Shown: positions 1 through 9,140 of the stretch, piece by piece
How positions within the stretch are numbered: the stretch's first letter is position 1
Layout of the letters: the number at the start of each line of letters is the position of its first letter
Notes under the pieces: generated by a model
Told to the model about the DNA's origin: nothing
What the model saw: the letters and a program-made list of their open reading frames with translations, nothing else
Databases searched by the model: none
Made by a program: the position numbers and the translations under genes
Source of the DNA: Stieleria maiorica
GTDB lineage: Bacteria; Planctomycetota; Planctomycetia; Pirellulales; Pirellulaceae
Assembly: GCF_008035925.1 (NCBI RefSeq)
Contig: NZ_CP036264.1
Location: forward strand, 6,667,641-6,731,640
Length of the DNA: 64,000 nt
Reading direction: 5' to 3'

Positions 1-1110
1 CAGGTTCTTGTCGTTTTCGAACCAGCGTTGGTTGCTGTTACTCCACGAGCCGTCGTCGTTTTGGCGTTCGGCAAGTTCGGCGATCAGATCCGCTTTCCAA
101 TCGTGCTGGGTTCCATCAGCGTCGTTGATGGTTTGAATGCCGGCGGCGTTGAGTGCGGCGGCGAAGGTGTGGTAGTAGTAATACAGTCCCGCCGATCCCA
201 TGCCGGGATTGCTTTCGACGTCATAGTGATCTCGGATCCACTGCAGTGCGGCTTTGACGCGCGGATCCTTGGGCGTCAGTCCGGCAAAGATCATGCTTTT
301 CAGTCCGGTGTAGCCCATCGATCCATAGCTGCGCAGTCCGCCATTGGGTGTGTAACGTTCCTCCGACGTGCTGGGGTCGATCTTGGTCGTCGGGATCTCG
401 TAGTAGAATCCGCCGTCATCAACTTTGGCCGCAAAGTCCGTGTCGTTGTACTTGCTGTTCAGGTTTTGGCAGCGCGACACAAAGGTCAAGGCACGTTGAA
501 TTGCGGGATCGTTCGGTGCGGTTTCGGCGGCGCGGAGGGCTTCGATCATGTACGCGGTGTTGGACAGGTCGGGACGGCCCGGGCCGCCATAGCCGACTCC
601 GCCGTACCATGGATCCGAGGGATCGCGTTGCCCTTCGCCGTATTGGATTCCGGTGACGAAATCCTTGGCCCGCTTCAACGTGTCGTTGTACTTGCCGGAC
701 TTGTTGGCCTCGGAAAAGCACAGCATCGCCACGCAGGTTTCATAGTTTTTCAGCCGGCCGTTGCCGTAGATGCCGCCGTCGGGTTTGACGTATCCCTGGA
801 GCGCCTTCAATCCCTGGGCGACCATCGGGTCGTCGACGGTCCTTCCGTTTCGCAGCGCCGAAGTGATCGCGAGGGCCGTCACGCCCGGTCCGACGCGATC
901 GGAAAACGTGCCGGCGTCGGACTGGCCTTGCTTGGCCAAAAACGCCAGCCCCTTGTCAACGATCTCCCGGCGCTGCAACTCCGTTTTTGAAACGGCTGGG
1001 GTTTGTGGTGCTTCATCGTCCGCCGCAAGCGCTGGTCCGCTGAGGAAGGCGAGTGTCAGCAGGGGGACAAAAATCCGTCGTGGGCGGTGGAAATTCCATC
1101 GTCGATTCAT
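1..1110 (-). CDS. Secreted prenyltransferase/squalene-oxidase repeat protein (3' end outside window)
   Basis: An open frame of 370 codons runs from an ATG at 1110 to the window edge without a stop, so the C-terminus is missing. The protein opens with a basic stretch and a hydrophobic core ending in A-L-A before ADDE, a Sec signal peptide. The mature part carries alpha/alpha-barrel repeats of the squalene cyclase/prenyltransferase fold: GLAFLAKQGQSDAGTF near residue 48, a KPDGGIYG segment, WYGGVGYGGPGRPDLSNT near residue 170, and RQNDDGSWSN near the truncated end. Such proteins are common in planctomycetes as secreted proteins of unknown substrate, and no terpene cyclase DxDD motif is visible here. 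It is divergent from the dienelactone hydrolase gene. The fold is confident; the function is not known. Confidence 0.85.
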   Translation of the reverse strand, partial: MNRRWNFHRPRRIFVPLLTLAFLSGPALAADDEAPQTPAVSKTELQRREIVDKGLAFLAKQGQSDAGTFSDRVGPGVTALAITSALRNGRTVDDPMVAQGLKALQGYVKPDGGIYGNGRLKNYETCVAMLCFSEANKSGKYNDTLKRAKDFVTGIQYGEGQRDPSDPWYGGVGYGGPGRPDLSNTAYMIEALRAAETAPNDPAIQRALTFVSRCQNLNSKYNDTDFAAKVDDGGFYYEIPTTKIDPSTSEERYTPNGGLRSYGSMGYTGLKSMIFAGLTPKDPRVKAALQWIRDHYDVESNPGMGSAGLYYYYHTFAAALNAAGIQTINDADGTQHDWKADLIAELAERQNDDGSWSNSNQRWFENDKNL

Positions 1111-1301
1111 CGTGGGCTCCAGAGAGTGGCGTTGTATTCATGTTTTTTGCTGATTGAACGTCAGTCGGAAGCAGGCTTTGCAAGTTCGATGCCACTCACC
1201 GTCTGCGGCTACAATGGGCGTCCGAGCGGTTCGGCATGATCGAATCGACCCTGCGCATCGGCCGCTCACCACCAAAAGACGATCCAACCCTGGGGAATAA
1301 C

Positions 1302-2147
1302 ATGTGTGACCAAGATCACTTTGAAGAAGATCTGAAAAAGTATTCTCGCCGCGACATCGGCACGCTGGCCGCCGGCGTCGGTGCGGCGATGATGCTGCCC
1401 CGTGCGGCCGATGCCGCGGAGGTCAGCGGCAGCGATGTCACGATCACGACACCCGACGGCGAGTGCGACGCCTACTTCGTCACTCCGACAACCGGCGCGC
1501 ACGCGGCGGTCCTGGTGTGGCCCGACATCTTTGGGCTGCGTCCGGCGTTCCGGCAAATGGGCGACCGGTTGGCCGAATCCGGTTACAGCGTGTTGGTCGT
1601 CAACCCGTTCTACCGGACGATGAAAGCGCCCACGGCGGCCCAGGGAGCGAGCACTTCGATTTCCGACGTCCGGCCGCTCGCACAGACCTTAAGCGCGGCG
1701 ACGCACACGACCGATGCCAAAGCGTTCATCGCTTGGTTGGACGCACAGCGCCAAGTCGACACGAACAAGAAGATCGGAACGACCGGGTATTGCATGGGCG
1801 GACCGATCGTGATGCGGACCGCGGCGGCGGTGCCCGAGCGCGTCGGCGCCGGCGGGACCTTTCACGGCGGCGGGTTGGTCACCGACCAACCGGACAGCCC
1901 GCACCTGTTGATCCCAAATATGAAAGCACAGTTCTTGATCGCGATCGCCGAGAACGACGACCAACGCGACCCCGATGCCAAAGACGTGTTGAGGAAGTCC
2001 TTTGCCGAAGCCGACCTGGCCGCCGAGATCGAGGTGTACCCGGCCGGGCATGGCTGGTGCCCTCCGGATACCCGCGTGCACAACCCGGAACAAGCGGAAA
2101 AGGCCTGGGGACGGATGCTGGCGTTGTTCGAGCGAGCATTGGGCTAA
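1302..2147 (+). CDS. Dienelactone hydrolase family protein, probable Tat substrate
   Basis: An alpha/beta hydrolase of about 281 residues. The frame is open from 1236, but the ATG at 1302 is preferred because GGGG lies about six bases upstream and it puts a twin-arginine signal (SRRDIGTLAAG, then a hydrophobic run to AADA) near the N-terminus. The dienelactone hydrolase triad can be read: nucleophilic Cys in GYCMGG, acidic residue in the ENDDQRDPDA region, and His in AGHGW. The family hydrolyses dienelactones or other small esters; the Cys nucleophile supports an active enzyme, while the true substrate cannot be inferred. A Tat signal implies export. It stands alone between a divergent gene and the surface protein at 2442. 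Confidence 0.85.
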   Translation: MCDQDHFEEDLKKYSRRDIGTLAAGVGAAMMLPRAADAAEVSGSDVTITTPDGECDAYFVTPTTGAHAAVLVWPDIFGLRPAFRQMGDRLAESGYSVLVVNPFYRTMKAPTAAQGASTSISDVRPLAQTLSAATHTTDAKAFIAWLDAQRQVDTNKKIGTTGYCMGGPIVMRTAAAVPERVGAGGTFHGGGLVTDQPDSPHLLIPNMKAQFLIAIAENDDQRDPDAKDVLRKSFAEADLAAEIEVYPAGHGWCPPDTRVHNPEQAEKAWGRMLALFERALG

Positions 2148-2180
2148 GGCCCGTTTAGCTTGGACGCCCGGTATTGCGAG

Positions 2181-2205
2181 TACGATGGCCCTTCCGGGCC
2201 GTCGT
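2181..2205. repeat. Palindromic repeat family D, copy 1
   Basis: A 25-base near-perfect palindrome built on GGCCCTTCCGGGCC. The same 25 bases occur in inverse orientation at 9989-10013, and a variant lies at 62259-62282. It sits in the 294-base gap between the dienelactone hydrolase and the next gene, about 35 bases past the stop, so it may help end that transcript, though no T-run follows. The rest of the gap up to 2442 shows no other gene. Confidence 0.7.
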
Positions 2206-2441
2206 CCGATCGACTCCCCGCGACGACCTCGAAAGGATGTCGTACCATGGCGGCCCGCTGATGGCGGCTTAATCAATCGGCCGGCGGTCCGCGACATTCC
2301 CGCTTCAACTCGAATGTCCCAATTCTCTGAAACATCTCTGTTTCAACCCCGCTTGGTTCCCTGTCGAGCGGCGTGATCGGGTGTTCCGATCGACGCGAAC
2401 GCTTCATTCTCGGCGAACACTCCGATACGGGAAACACTTCG

Positions 2442-3263
2442 ATGGCTCGCTCCAAAAAACAATCGCACAAGCAACGACGACTGGGACTGCAGAATCTGGA
2501 AACGCGAAAGATGATGGCCGGGGACATCTCGGTCGACGTCGATATTTCCGGCAGCCGGATCGATGTCGAACTGACCGGCGACGGTGCCGCCAACGGCGTC
2601 GAAGTCCGACAGATCAACGACACGCTTCGAATCACCGGGTTGAATCATGGTGGTGCAGCGACCACGATCGAAGGCAACTCCGCGCTTAACATTCCGACCA
2701 AGCAGTTCATCTCGGGCTCGTGGCGGACCTTGGACGACCTGACCATCAAACTCGGCAACGGAGATGACTACGTCGTCGTCCGCGATGTCAACATGCAGCA
2801 TCATTCGCACAGCGATTTACGGATCGAGACCGGTGCCGGCAACGACCGGATCACGATGTTGGATGTCGATGTGCTCCGCAACATGAGGCTCCTCGATCAT
2901 TCCTCCGACGACGGCAACGACTACTGGTGGATGCGAAACGTTGACATCGGCGGCCGACTGGAAGCCGACATGGGTGACGGGGCGGACACCTTCGTCGCCT
3001 CCTACACCGACGCCGATGAGATGGATATCGATAGCGGACGGCACAACGACTATGTCAGCCTGTTCGGTATCGATGTCGACTCGCTCGTCGTCAATCTGCG
3101 CAGCGGCAACGACACGTTGCGAATCGACGCATCCGATGCGGACGCTGCCGATCTGGATGGCGGCGACAACCACGATACGTTGGATGTCAACGGCACGGGC
3201 TTCTATGCCAACGCCTTTGATGCCGTGCTCGCCTCGGAAGACTTCGAGACGATCTATGCGTGA
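2442..3263 (+). CDS. Secreted/surface protein with planctomycete LE-x-R N-terminal motif and Asp/Gly-rich repeats
   Basis: About 273 residues from the ATG at 2442; an upstream in-frame ATG at 2373 would add 23 residues with no signal character. The protein begins with a basic stretch (MARSKKQSHKQRRLGLQ) followed by NLETRKMMAG, the motif found at the start of many large planctomycete extracellular proteins. The rest is beta-rich with repeated Asp/Gly/Asn turns (GNGDDYVVV, GAGNDRITM, GDGADTFV, RSGNDTLRID, GGDNHDTLDV), similar to calcium-binding beta-roll repeats but less regular. It is very acidic and ends without a cleavable anchor. The role is unknown; secretion and surface location are inferred from the motif and composition. 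Confidence 0.75.
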   Translation: MARSKKQSHKQRRLGLQNLETRKMMAGDISVDVDISGSRIDVELTGDGAANGVEVRQINDTLRITGLNHGGAATTIEGNSALNIPTKQFISGSWRTLDDLTIKLGNGDDYVVVRDVNMQHHSHSDLRIETGAGNDRITMLDVDVLRNMRLLDHSSDDGNDYWWMRNVDIGGRLEADMGDGADTFVASYTDADEMDIDSGRHNDYVSLFGIDVDSLVVNLRSGNDTLRIDASDADAADLDGGDNHDTLDVNGTGFYANAFDAVLASEDFETIYA

Positions 3264-3345
3264 TCCGGATCGGTGAATTCTGACACGCACCGGTCAATGG
3301 GCTACCGATGGCGGCGCGAACCGATGGATGTGTCGTGACGCGAGA

Positions 3346-3534
3346 TCACTCCGATCCGGTGGCGTCGTCGCTCTCGGCCATGTTGCCTTCGGCGGCCGCC
3401 ACCGCCGCTTCGTAGTCGGCGATGGCCTGTGCGTCGGCGCCCTCGGTGGAGGTTTTGGGCCCCGAATCATCGCAACCAACGACGAGGGTGATTGAAACGA
3501 GCACGAGCAAGAGGTGGGAAAGAATTGATTTCAT
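3346..3534 (-). CDS. Small lipoprotein (about 62 aa) paired with a DUF1559 gene
   Basis: The longer open frame reaches 3915, but the convincing protein starts at the ATG at 3534: MKSILSHLLLVLVSITLVVGC is a short lipoprotein signal with the lipobox V-V-G-C. The mature part is only about 40 residues, acidic and Ala-rich (DYEAAVAAAEGNMAES). Such tiny lipoproteins commonly sit directly downstream of DUF1559 genes in planctomycetes, as here (DUF1559 ends at 3807 on the same strand), suggesting a functional pair. The function is unknown. A repeat of family B lies in the intervening 272 bases. Confidence 0.7.
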   Translation of the reverse strand: MKSILSHLLLVLVSITLVVGCDDSGPKTSTEGADAQAIADYEAAVAAAEGNMAESDDATGSE

Positions 3535-3683
3535 TGGGGGCCTCGGCAGCCGGACGCCGCCGGTGAGAGTTAGGAGTGAAGAAGGCATCGATTGATCATG
3601 CAATCGATCGACGATTGCGGGACGATCGGATGCTTCAGGACCCGAGTCGTCTACCGCAATTTGGTTTTCAATTGGGCTGGATC

Positions 3684-3760
3684 GTCGCCGTCCTCTCCGA
3701 GGTCGGTTCAGGACAAAGCTCCGCTTTTTCCCGCACGCCCGGTTCGGAGAACACGGCGAC
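3684..3760. repeat. Inverted-repeat element family B, copy 1
   Basis: A 77-base element with imperfect terminal inverted repeats: GTCGCCGTCCTCTCCGA at the left and TCGGAGAACACGGCGAC at the right. It is the reverse orientation of copies at 13496-13573 and 16631-16706; similarity to the latter extends a few bases into the flank (ATTGGGCT). Located between the DUF1559 gene and its small lipoprotein, it may form a hairpin in their shared transcript. No coding capacity. Confidence 0.75.
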
Positions 3761-3806
3761 ACTCTGAACACATCGTCAAGTACAAAAATTGAGCGGCGGT
3801 CGACAG

Positions 3807-5042
3807 CTAGATCTCTTCGTCGATCGTTTCGTTGCTCGCACGCGTGCCGAGGGCGCCCCACAGTCCGTAGGGGCTGACCGAACCGGGCAGTTGTCCGCCG
3901 GTCCCGTTCAGCCAAACGCTGCCGGCGGTTGAATCACCTGCGTCGATCGAGTCGGTGATGAACTTGACCGCCCCGTCGCCCATCAACACGTGGGCGCCGC
4001 CTTGGTGGCGACTGGACATGGTCGCGATCAGGGTCGTGCCCAGTGTGTTGTACGGTCCACAGAGCTCGCGGTTGGGCGACAAGATGGTCAGGCAACCGGT
4101 GAAAAACGGGCCTTGGTCGGCCCAGCGGAACCCGCGGGCAAACAGGGCTCGAGACGTCATGAAGTATTGCGGGTCCCAAAATCTGGGGCGATCCGGATCG
4201 ATCAACGGCGAACAGATCGATGGGTTGTCACGAAGATTCGCCAACGAGACACCGGGGGCGCTTTGGTTTCGCGACGATTCGGTCACTTGGCCGCGGTTAT
4301 CGTTGTCTTGTAAATAGGTGATGATTTCTCCCATCGCAATCGTGTTGGACAGTCCGTCCAAAACGTCGCGGAATTTTGCTTCTTGCAGCGGTTTGAAAAA
4401 GCCGCGGTGTGCCGCGTTGGATTGACGGCTTCGACCCGTCGTGATCTGAGTTCGGTTGTTGTTGCGATTGGCTAAGTGAAGCAGCCATGAGGAGTCACCG
4501 AGACAGGCGGCGTAATTGGTTCGCCCCAATGCCGGCAGACCGACGCCGGGATCGCTGGGGCAGCGGTACGTCGGAACTTCGGTCGTCCACGGGATGTACT
4601 GAATCACCTGCGGTGTCGGCCCCATCGGCGGCCAGGGATTGGCCGGTGTTCCCACCGCCGCACTCGTGTTCCCGTCGGTGCGCTCCGCGTTCGGGTTGCT
4701 GATGTCGTCCCACAACGCCTGCTGCTCGATGAACGGCAAGATCGGAACCAGCATGCTCAATCGCATTCGGTTGGACACATTCGAGCTTCGGAACCAAGGC
4801 TCCGGGGTGCCCGGCAACGTTCCCGCACCGTGAGTCGGCAGTTGCTTGTAGGCCGCGTGGTAGTTGTGGATGCCGATGCCGAGTTGCTTGAAGTTATTGC
4901 TGCAACTCATCCGTCGTGCCGCTTCGCGCGCCGCTTGGACGGCCGGCAGCAGCAGACCGACCAGAATGCCGATGATGGCGATGACGACAAGCAGCTCGAC
5001 GAGGGTGAAGCCGCCTCTTCGCTTTGCAATAGGGTTGGTCAC
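3807..5042 (-). CDS. DUF1559 domain protein with prepilin-type N-terminus
   Basis: A 411-residue type IV pilin-like protein. The start is a GTG at 5042 with AGGTG five bases upstream. The N-terminus has a prepilin peptidase site ([20 protein letters not shown]) followed by a 20-residue hydrophobic helix and [17 protein letters not shown], the hallmark of planctomycete DUF1559 proteins. The C-terminus carries the H-x9-DG motif ([13 protein letters not shown] near residue 350). These proteins are massively expanded in planctomycetes and are thought to be pseudopilin-like envelope components; their exact role is unsettled. A small lipoprotein follows on the same strand. Confidence 0.93.
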   Translation of the reverse strand: MTNPIAKRRGGFTLVELLVVIAIIGILVGLLLPAVQAAREAARRMSCSNNFKQLGIGIHNYHAAYKQLPTHGAGTLPGTPEPWFRSSNVSNRMRLSMLVPILPFIEQQALWDDISNPNAERTDGNTSAAVGTPANPWPPMGPTPQVIQYIPWTTEVPTYRCPSDPGVGLPALGRTNYAACLGDSSWLLHLANRNNNRTQITTGRSRQSNAAHRGFFKPLQEAKFRDVLDGLSNTIAMGEIITYLQDNDNRGQVTESSRNQSAPGVSLANLRDNPSICSPLIDPDRPRFWDPQYFMTSRALFARGFRWADQGPFFTGCLTILSPNRELCGPYNTLGTTLIATMSSRHQGGAHVLMGDGAVKFITDSIDAGDSTAGSVWLNGTGGQLPGSVSPYGLWGALGTRASNETIDEEI

Positions 5043-5202
5043 ATGAACACCTAAAATGATAGAGAAAGACTGAGCCGTAAAACCGCTCCAATGGAAGCAT
5101 CGGCTGCATCAAAAGTTAGGGCGACCGTGAGTGGTGACGCAATCATAAAATGCGTCGCGTTGATAATAAAATGCGTCACGTCTGCGAAGAGGGGCGATCA
5201 CA

Positions 5203-8200
5203 TCAGCTGCCGAGCCGCCAAACGCCCGCTCCTTGCGTGACCAAATAATCAGCGCCGCTGTCCAGTTTGCCGAGCGATTCGTCGATCCCATCGGGCCAAG
5301 TCACTTGGACATTGCGGAGCGTTTCGGCGTCGCAGGTGCCGAACGCGACGCAGGCTTCGTTGACGCATTGGAATCCGTTTCCGGTCAAAAGTGACTGTTC
5401 AAGCGTCCCGGTGTCGGTCGTGAATCGGACCCGCGTGCCGATCGCATCGCGATGGGTGGATCTGGCCCGCAGGAAAAAACGTGTTTGTTTTCCGCTGGTC
5501 GCCGTTTGATTGATCAGCAACGCAACGGGATCAAACAGATGGGTGACGATCAAGTCACAGCGACCGTCTCGGTTGGCGTCCAAGGTTGCAACGGCGCGGG
5601 CAAGTTTGTGTTCACCAAAGTAACCGCCGCGTTGATCCGCCGCTGTCACCTGCCAGCGTCCGCGCGTGACCTGTTTCAGCAATTGTGCCCTTTGGCGAAA
5701 CGCTCGACCTTGGGATCGAAAATCGTCGATGTCACCGTTGGCGATGAAGACTTCCAGCGAGCCGTCGTTGTCAACGTCGATCCACTGGGTGCCATAGGCG
5801 AGCATGGGTTGCGATGATTCGGCAAAACCTGCAACCTGGGACTCATCCGACCAGACTCCCGGGCTGTCCTGGCGATAGTAGGTATTGTGATCATCGACAA
5901 AATGTGTCAGCAAGAAATCGATGTCGCCGTCCCGGTCCGCATCGGCTGCGGCGATGCCCATGGAAGCCTGGGCGGCGGATCGGCGGTTGAACGCCAGACC
6001 TCTCACGCCGGCCTGTTCGGAAAGACCGAATGCGTTCGTGCCGTCCCGTTTCGCCCAAAAGTGATTGGCGGTCATGTCGTTGGCCACGTAGGTTTCCAAG
6101 CCGCGGCGGCCGTCCAGGTCACCGACCACCAATGCAAATCCCCGTCCCGGTTCGTGCGGTCCCAGCCAATCGGTTGCGTCGTGAAAGGTGCCATCACCGT
6201 TGCCGGCCCAGATTCGATCCGGTTCGGCATCGAAGGCGATGGGATTGCAGGACCGGGGCTGATCGACCGACGGATCGATGCATTCCAGGGTCAACGGCTG
6301 CTCGCCTCGGCAGTAACCGACTTCGTAAATGTCTGCCTGGCCATCACCGTTCAGGTCGGCGATCGCGACCGATGTCGTCCAGCCGCTTCCGCCCGGTTCT
6401 TTTCGACCCAGCCCGCATCTTTCGGTGACCTCCTGAAACGTCCCGTCGCCGTTGTTTCGGTACAACTGGTTCGGTCCAATGTTGGCGACATAGACGTCCG
6501 GCCATCCGTCGGCGTCGTAGTCTCCCACCGAGATGCCTTGAGCGAACCCGCGATCGATCAGCGACGCAGCGGCGGTGACATCGGAGAATTCGCCCGCAAG
6601 GTTTCGATGCAGGCGATTGGGCCGCGAGTCTTGGCGATCGGGCGTTCCGTCCATCACCGTCAGGTAAAGATCGGGCCAGCCGTCCAAATCAAAATCGATC
6701 ACGCCTGCGCCGCCTGCGCCCGATTGATAAATCATCAGCCCCGCTTCCTGATCGTCGGGTTTGTCGATCGCACAAACGTGTTTCAGCGACCGCGTGGCGG
6801 CTTCGTCACGAAATGGAGCGGCCACACCGAAGCCGTCTCGGAGGCCAGGAACTGCCCGTTCCCGCGAAACGGCCGGTCCAACAAGCGAGCGTTCGGGATC
6901 AGCAGGTTCCGCTAACGACGGGGAAACATCGTCGGAAGATTGTCGCCAGGCAACCTCCGGATATGACGACAAGTCTATCTTGGTGGAAACCAACGAATCG
7001 GGCAGCTGCCATGGCGTGGATCCCTTCAGTTCCGCGCGAATCTTGCGCAGCGTTTGCTCCCAGCGAGGATCGGGGTGCTGTTGCATCGATGCCCCGGCCA
7101 TCAACCAGCTCGTCGCCTCCCACAGTCGCCCCAGATCGTAGAGCGTGCGAGCGAGATCGACGACCGCGGTTTGCGAGTCATAATCCCAAGTGGCCAGCGT
7201 GGTGGTGTGGCTCCGCAGCATGGCAAGGTTTTCAGCGCGGTCGGCCGCAACCCGGGCCTGCTCGGTTCGTCCCAGTTTGGCCAGCGACGCCGATAGCCCC
7301 TGGAGCGATTCGGGATCATTCTCATCCAGTCGCACGGCCGCCCAATACGCGCGGGCAGCCTGCTCCGTCGCCTCCTGGCGGGACGCCCAGATTCCTGCCG
7401 CCAACCAGTACTGAGGATCGCCTTCGATCTGCGGCGGCAGCGATTGACTCCATTGCCGGACCGCTTCGGTTCTGTCGAGTTCGACCAACGCGCGGCCGTA
7501 CAACGCCAGGGCGGGCACGAAATCGCGGTGCCTGGCGACGACCGCCGCGAGTGCTTGTTCGACCTCATTCCACTTGGACTGTGCGGCGTCGAGCTGGGCT
7601 AACGAAAACCTTGGCCGCAGGTCATCTGGATGACGGCGGAGTGCCGACTCGCAGGTCGGCGCAAACGTTTGCGGTCGATTCAGATCGGCCAAGATCAATA
7701 AGACGTTCTGGCTTCTATGCTTGTGTTGGACCAGCCATCGAAGGTGCTCGGCCGCTTGGTGTTGCAAGCCGACGCGGGCGAGCAGACTGGCCAGGTTTTG
7801 CCGGATCTCCAAGACGTCGGGGTAAACCTGGACGGCGTCGCGCAAGACCGCGATGGTTTCGAACGGACGCTGATCGCTGACCGTCGCGCCCGCCCATTTC
7901 AGCCACAACTGCTTGGATGGTACTTCCGCGGCTGCGACCGCGGCTTGATAAAACTTGGTCGCAGCGATGGGGTCGTCGGCTTGGACCGCGCCGTCGCCGG
8001 CCATTTCCAAGCCTTCGGGATCGTCGGGGTGGTCCTGCAGGTAGCGCGCGATCACCGCTCGCGCGGCATCGAAGTGTCCCGCCGCGATCTGCCCCCGCGC
8101 TTCGTCCAGGGTTGCCTCAGAAACCGCTGCGCCGGGATTCGGACCGTCGACCTCCGGGTCGGGTGTATCGCGATTGCATCCTGGCGAAAACGCCAGAACC

Positions 8201-8256
8201 AACAGCAAGCAGCACACCGACTGTCTGGCAGTCGTGATCGTGAAGCAACGCGTCAT
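5203..8256 (-). CDS. CRTAC1-type lipoprotein: TPR domain plus VCBS/FG-GAP propeller and ASPIC/UnbV tail
   Basis: A 1017-residue protein. The N-terminus has a lipoprotein signal (CLLLVLAFSPGC). Residues about 45-410 are tetratricopeptide-like helices (ARAVIARYLQDHPDDPEGLEMAG and similar). Residues about 470-920 contain repeated Ca-binding Asp motifs of an integrin-like propeller (DFDLDGWPDLYLT, DYDADGWPDVYV, DLNGDGQADIYE, DADRDGDIDFLL, DVDNDGSLEVFI, DANRDGRCDLIV). The last hundred residues match the ASPIC/UnbV pattern (GTRVRF, then VTWPDG). This architecture is frequent in planctomycetes, likely at the cell surface, with no known biochemical role. It starts 21 bases after the stop of the double-HMA gene at 8278, so the two probably share a transcript. 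Confidence 0.9.
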   Translation of the reverse strand: MTRCFTITTARQSVCCLLLVLAFSPGCNRDTPDPEVDGPNPGAAVSEATLDEARGQIAAGHFDAARAVIARYLQDHPDDPEGLEMAGDGAVQADDPIAATKFYQAAVAAAEVPSKQLWLKWAGATVSDQRPFETIAVLRDAVQVYPDVLEIRQNLASLLARVGLQHQAAEHLRWLVQHKHRSQNVLLILADLNRPQTFAPTCESALRRHPDDLRPRFSLAQLDAAQSKWNEVEQALAAVVARHRDFVPALALYGRALVELDRTEAVRQWSQSLPPQIEGDPQYWLAAGIWASRQEATEQAARAYWAAVRLDENDPESLQGLSASLAKLGRTEQARVAADRAENLAMLRSHTTTLATWDYDSQTAVVDLARTLYDLGRLWEATSWLMAGASMQQHPDPRWEQTLRKIRAELKGSTPWQLPDSLVSTKIDLSSYPEVAWRQSSDDVSPSLAEPADPERSLVGPAVSRERAVPGLRDGFGVAAPFRDEAATRSLKHVCAIDKPDDQEAGLMIYQSGAGGAGVIDFDLDGWPDLYLTVMDGTPDRQDSRPNRLHRNLAGEFSDVTAAASLIDRGFAQGISVGDYDADGWPDVYVANIGPNQLYRNNGDGTFQEVTERCGLGRKEPGGSGWTTSVAIADLNGDGQADIYEVGYCRGEQPLTLECIDPSVDQPRSCNPIAFDAEPDRIWAGNGDGTFHDATDWLGPHEPGRGFALVVGDLDGRRGLETYVANDMTANHFWAKRDGTNAFGLSEQAGVRGLAFNRRSAAQASMGIAAADADRDGDIDFLLTHFVDDHNTYYRQDSPGVWSDESQVAGFAESSQPMLAYGTQWIDVDNDGSLEVFIANGDIDDFRSQGRAFRQRAQLLKQVTRGRWQVTAADQRGGYFGEHKLARAVATLDANRDGRCDLIVTHLFDPVALLINQTATSGKQTRFFLRARSTHRDAIGTRVRFTTDTGTLEQSLLTGNGFQCVNEACVAFGTCDAETLRNVQVTWPDGIDESLGKLDSGADYLVTQGAGVWRLGS

Positions 8257-8277
8257 CGGTCACCCGCGCCGTGTCGA

Positions 8278-8868
8278 TTACTGGTCGGTGTTGTCGCCGT
8301 CGGCCTTCTGCTTTCGCTTCGCAGCTGCCTCCTGAGCGGCTCCTTTGGCTCGCACGTGAAAACCGGCCTTGTTGAGTGCCTGGACGAGGGCCAGACCATC
8401 GAATTCGCCTTCGACGACCAGCGTCTTGCGTTTCGCTTTGGCGGTATCGGCCTGGACGCCTTCGACCGACGCGATCGCCGCTTTGATCGCTTTGTTGCAG
8501 CCCGCGCAGCAGTTGTGGATTCCGACCAGTTCCAGACGTTTGGTGGTGCCTTGCTTGACGCCACTGTTGTCTTTGATTTTCAATTTGGCGTGGTCGGTGT
8601 CGCCATGAAATCCGGCCCGAGCGATTGCACCGAGTGCCCGACGCGCGGTCTTTGCGTCTTCGGCGGTCAACACCGCCGTTCCACTCTTTTGATCGGCCTT
8701 GACCGACGCACCTTCCACTTTCTCTAACGCCCCTTCGACGCCTTTGACACACGCCCCACAGCAAAGGTGCATTTTCGAAATTGTGACGGAGACTTCTGCG
8801 TCGGCCCGTGGGGCGACAAGCAGAACAGCGGCTGCACTGACGAACGCCAAAACAATTCGATGGATCAT
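8278..8868 (-). CDS. Exported protein with two heavy-metal-associated (HMA) domains
   Basis: 196 residues from the ATG at 8868, which is preceded by GGAG at good spacing; the longer open frame to 8994 adds sequence without domain content. The protein has a signal peptide (IVLAFVSAAAVLLVAPRADA), then two HMA-like ferredoxin folds with metal sites KMHLCCGACVKGVEGAL (about residue 33) and GIHNCCAGCNKAIKAAI (about residue 115). Each site has the CxxC pair plus an extra Cys. The tail is Lys/Ala-rich and hydrophilic. HMA domains bind Cu(I), Zn or Hg; here the module would sit outside the cytoplasm. It is directly upstream of the CRTAC1 lipoprotein gene. Metal specificity cannot be read from sequence. 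Confidence 0.85.
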   Translation of the reverse strand: MIHRIVLAFVSAAAVLLVAPRADAEVSVTISKMHLCCGACVKGVEGALEKVEGASVKADQKSGTAVLTAEDAKTARRALGAIARAGFHGDTDHAKLKIKDNSGVKQGTTKRLELVGIHNCCAGCNKAIKAAIASVEGVQADTAKAKRKTLVVEGEFDGLALVQALNKAGFHVRAKGAAQEAAAKRKQKADGDNTDQ

Positions 8869-9140
8869 TGGAGGCTCCGGGTAGATGGAATCGGGGAATC
8901 GGTGTCGGGGAAAGACGACGCCCCATTCTACACGTCGCGCACCACCGGGATGGCATGCATGTTCAGCGGGACACGTCGCGGCCTGAATCAACAAGCTGGT
9001 GGGCGAGCGACCCGCGACGGCCGAAACTGTTGGTGAGTTCCGCGTCCGGCAATAGTAGACGTTGACAAAACGCTCGCCCTACGGTCGGCTTGACCTGTTC
9101 GCGATTCGTCATTCCCGTCTCACAGCCCCATCGCTCTCTG

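Noticed and set aside
28..990. 320-codon plus-strand frame at the window start
   Set aside because: The minus strand encodes a secreted protein with prenyltransferase/squalene-oxidase repeats and a signal peptide, cut by the window edge.
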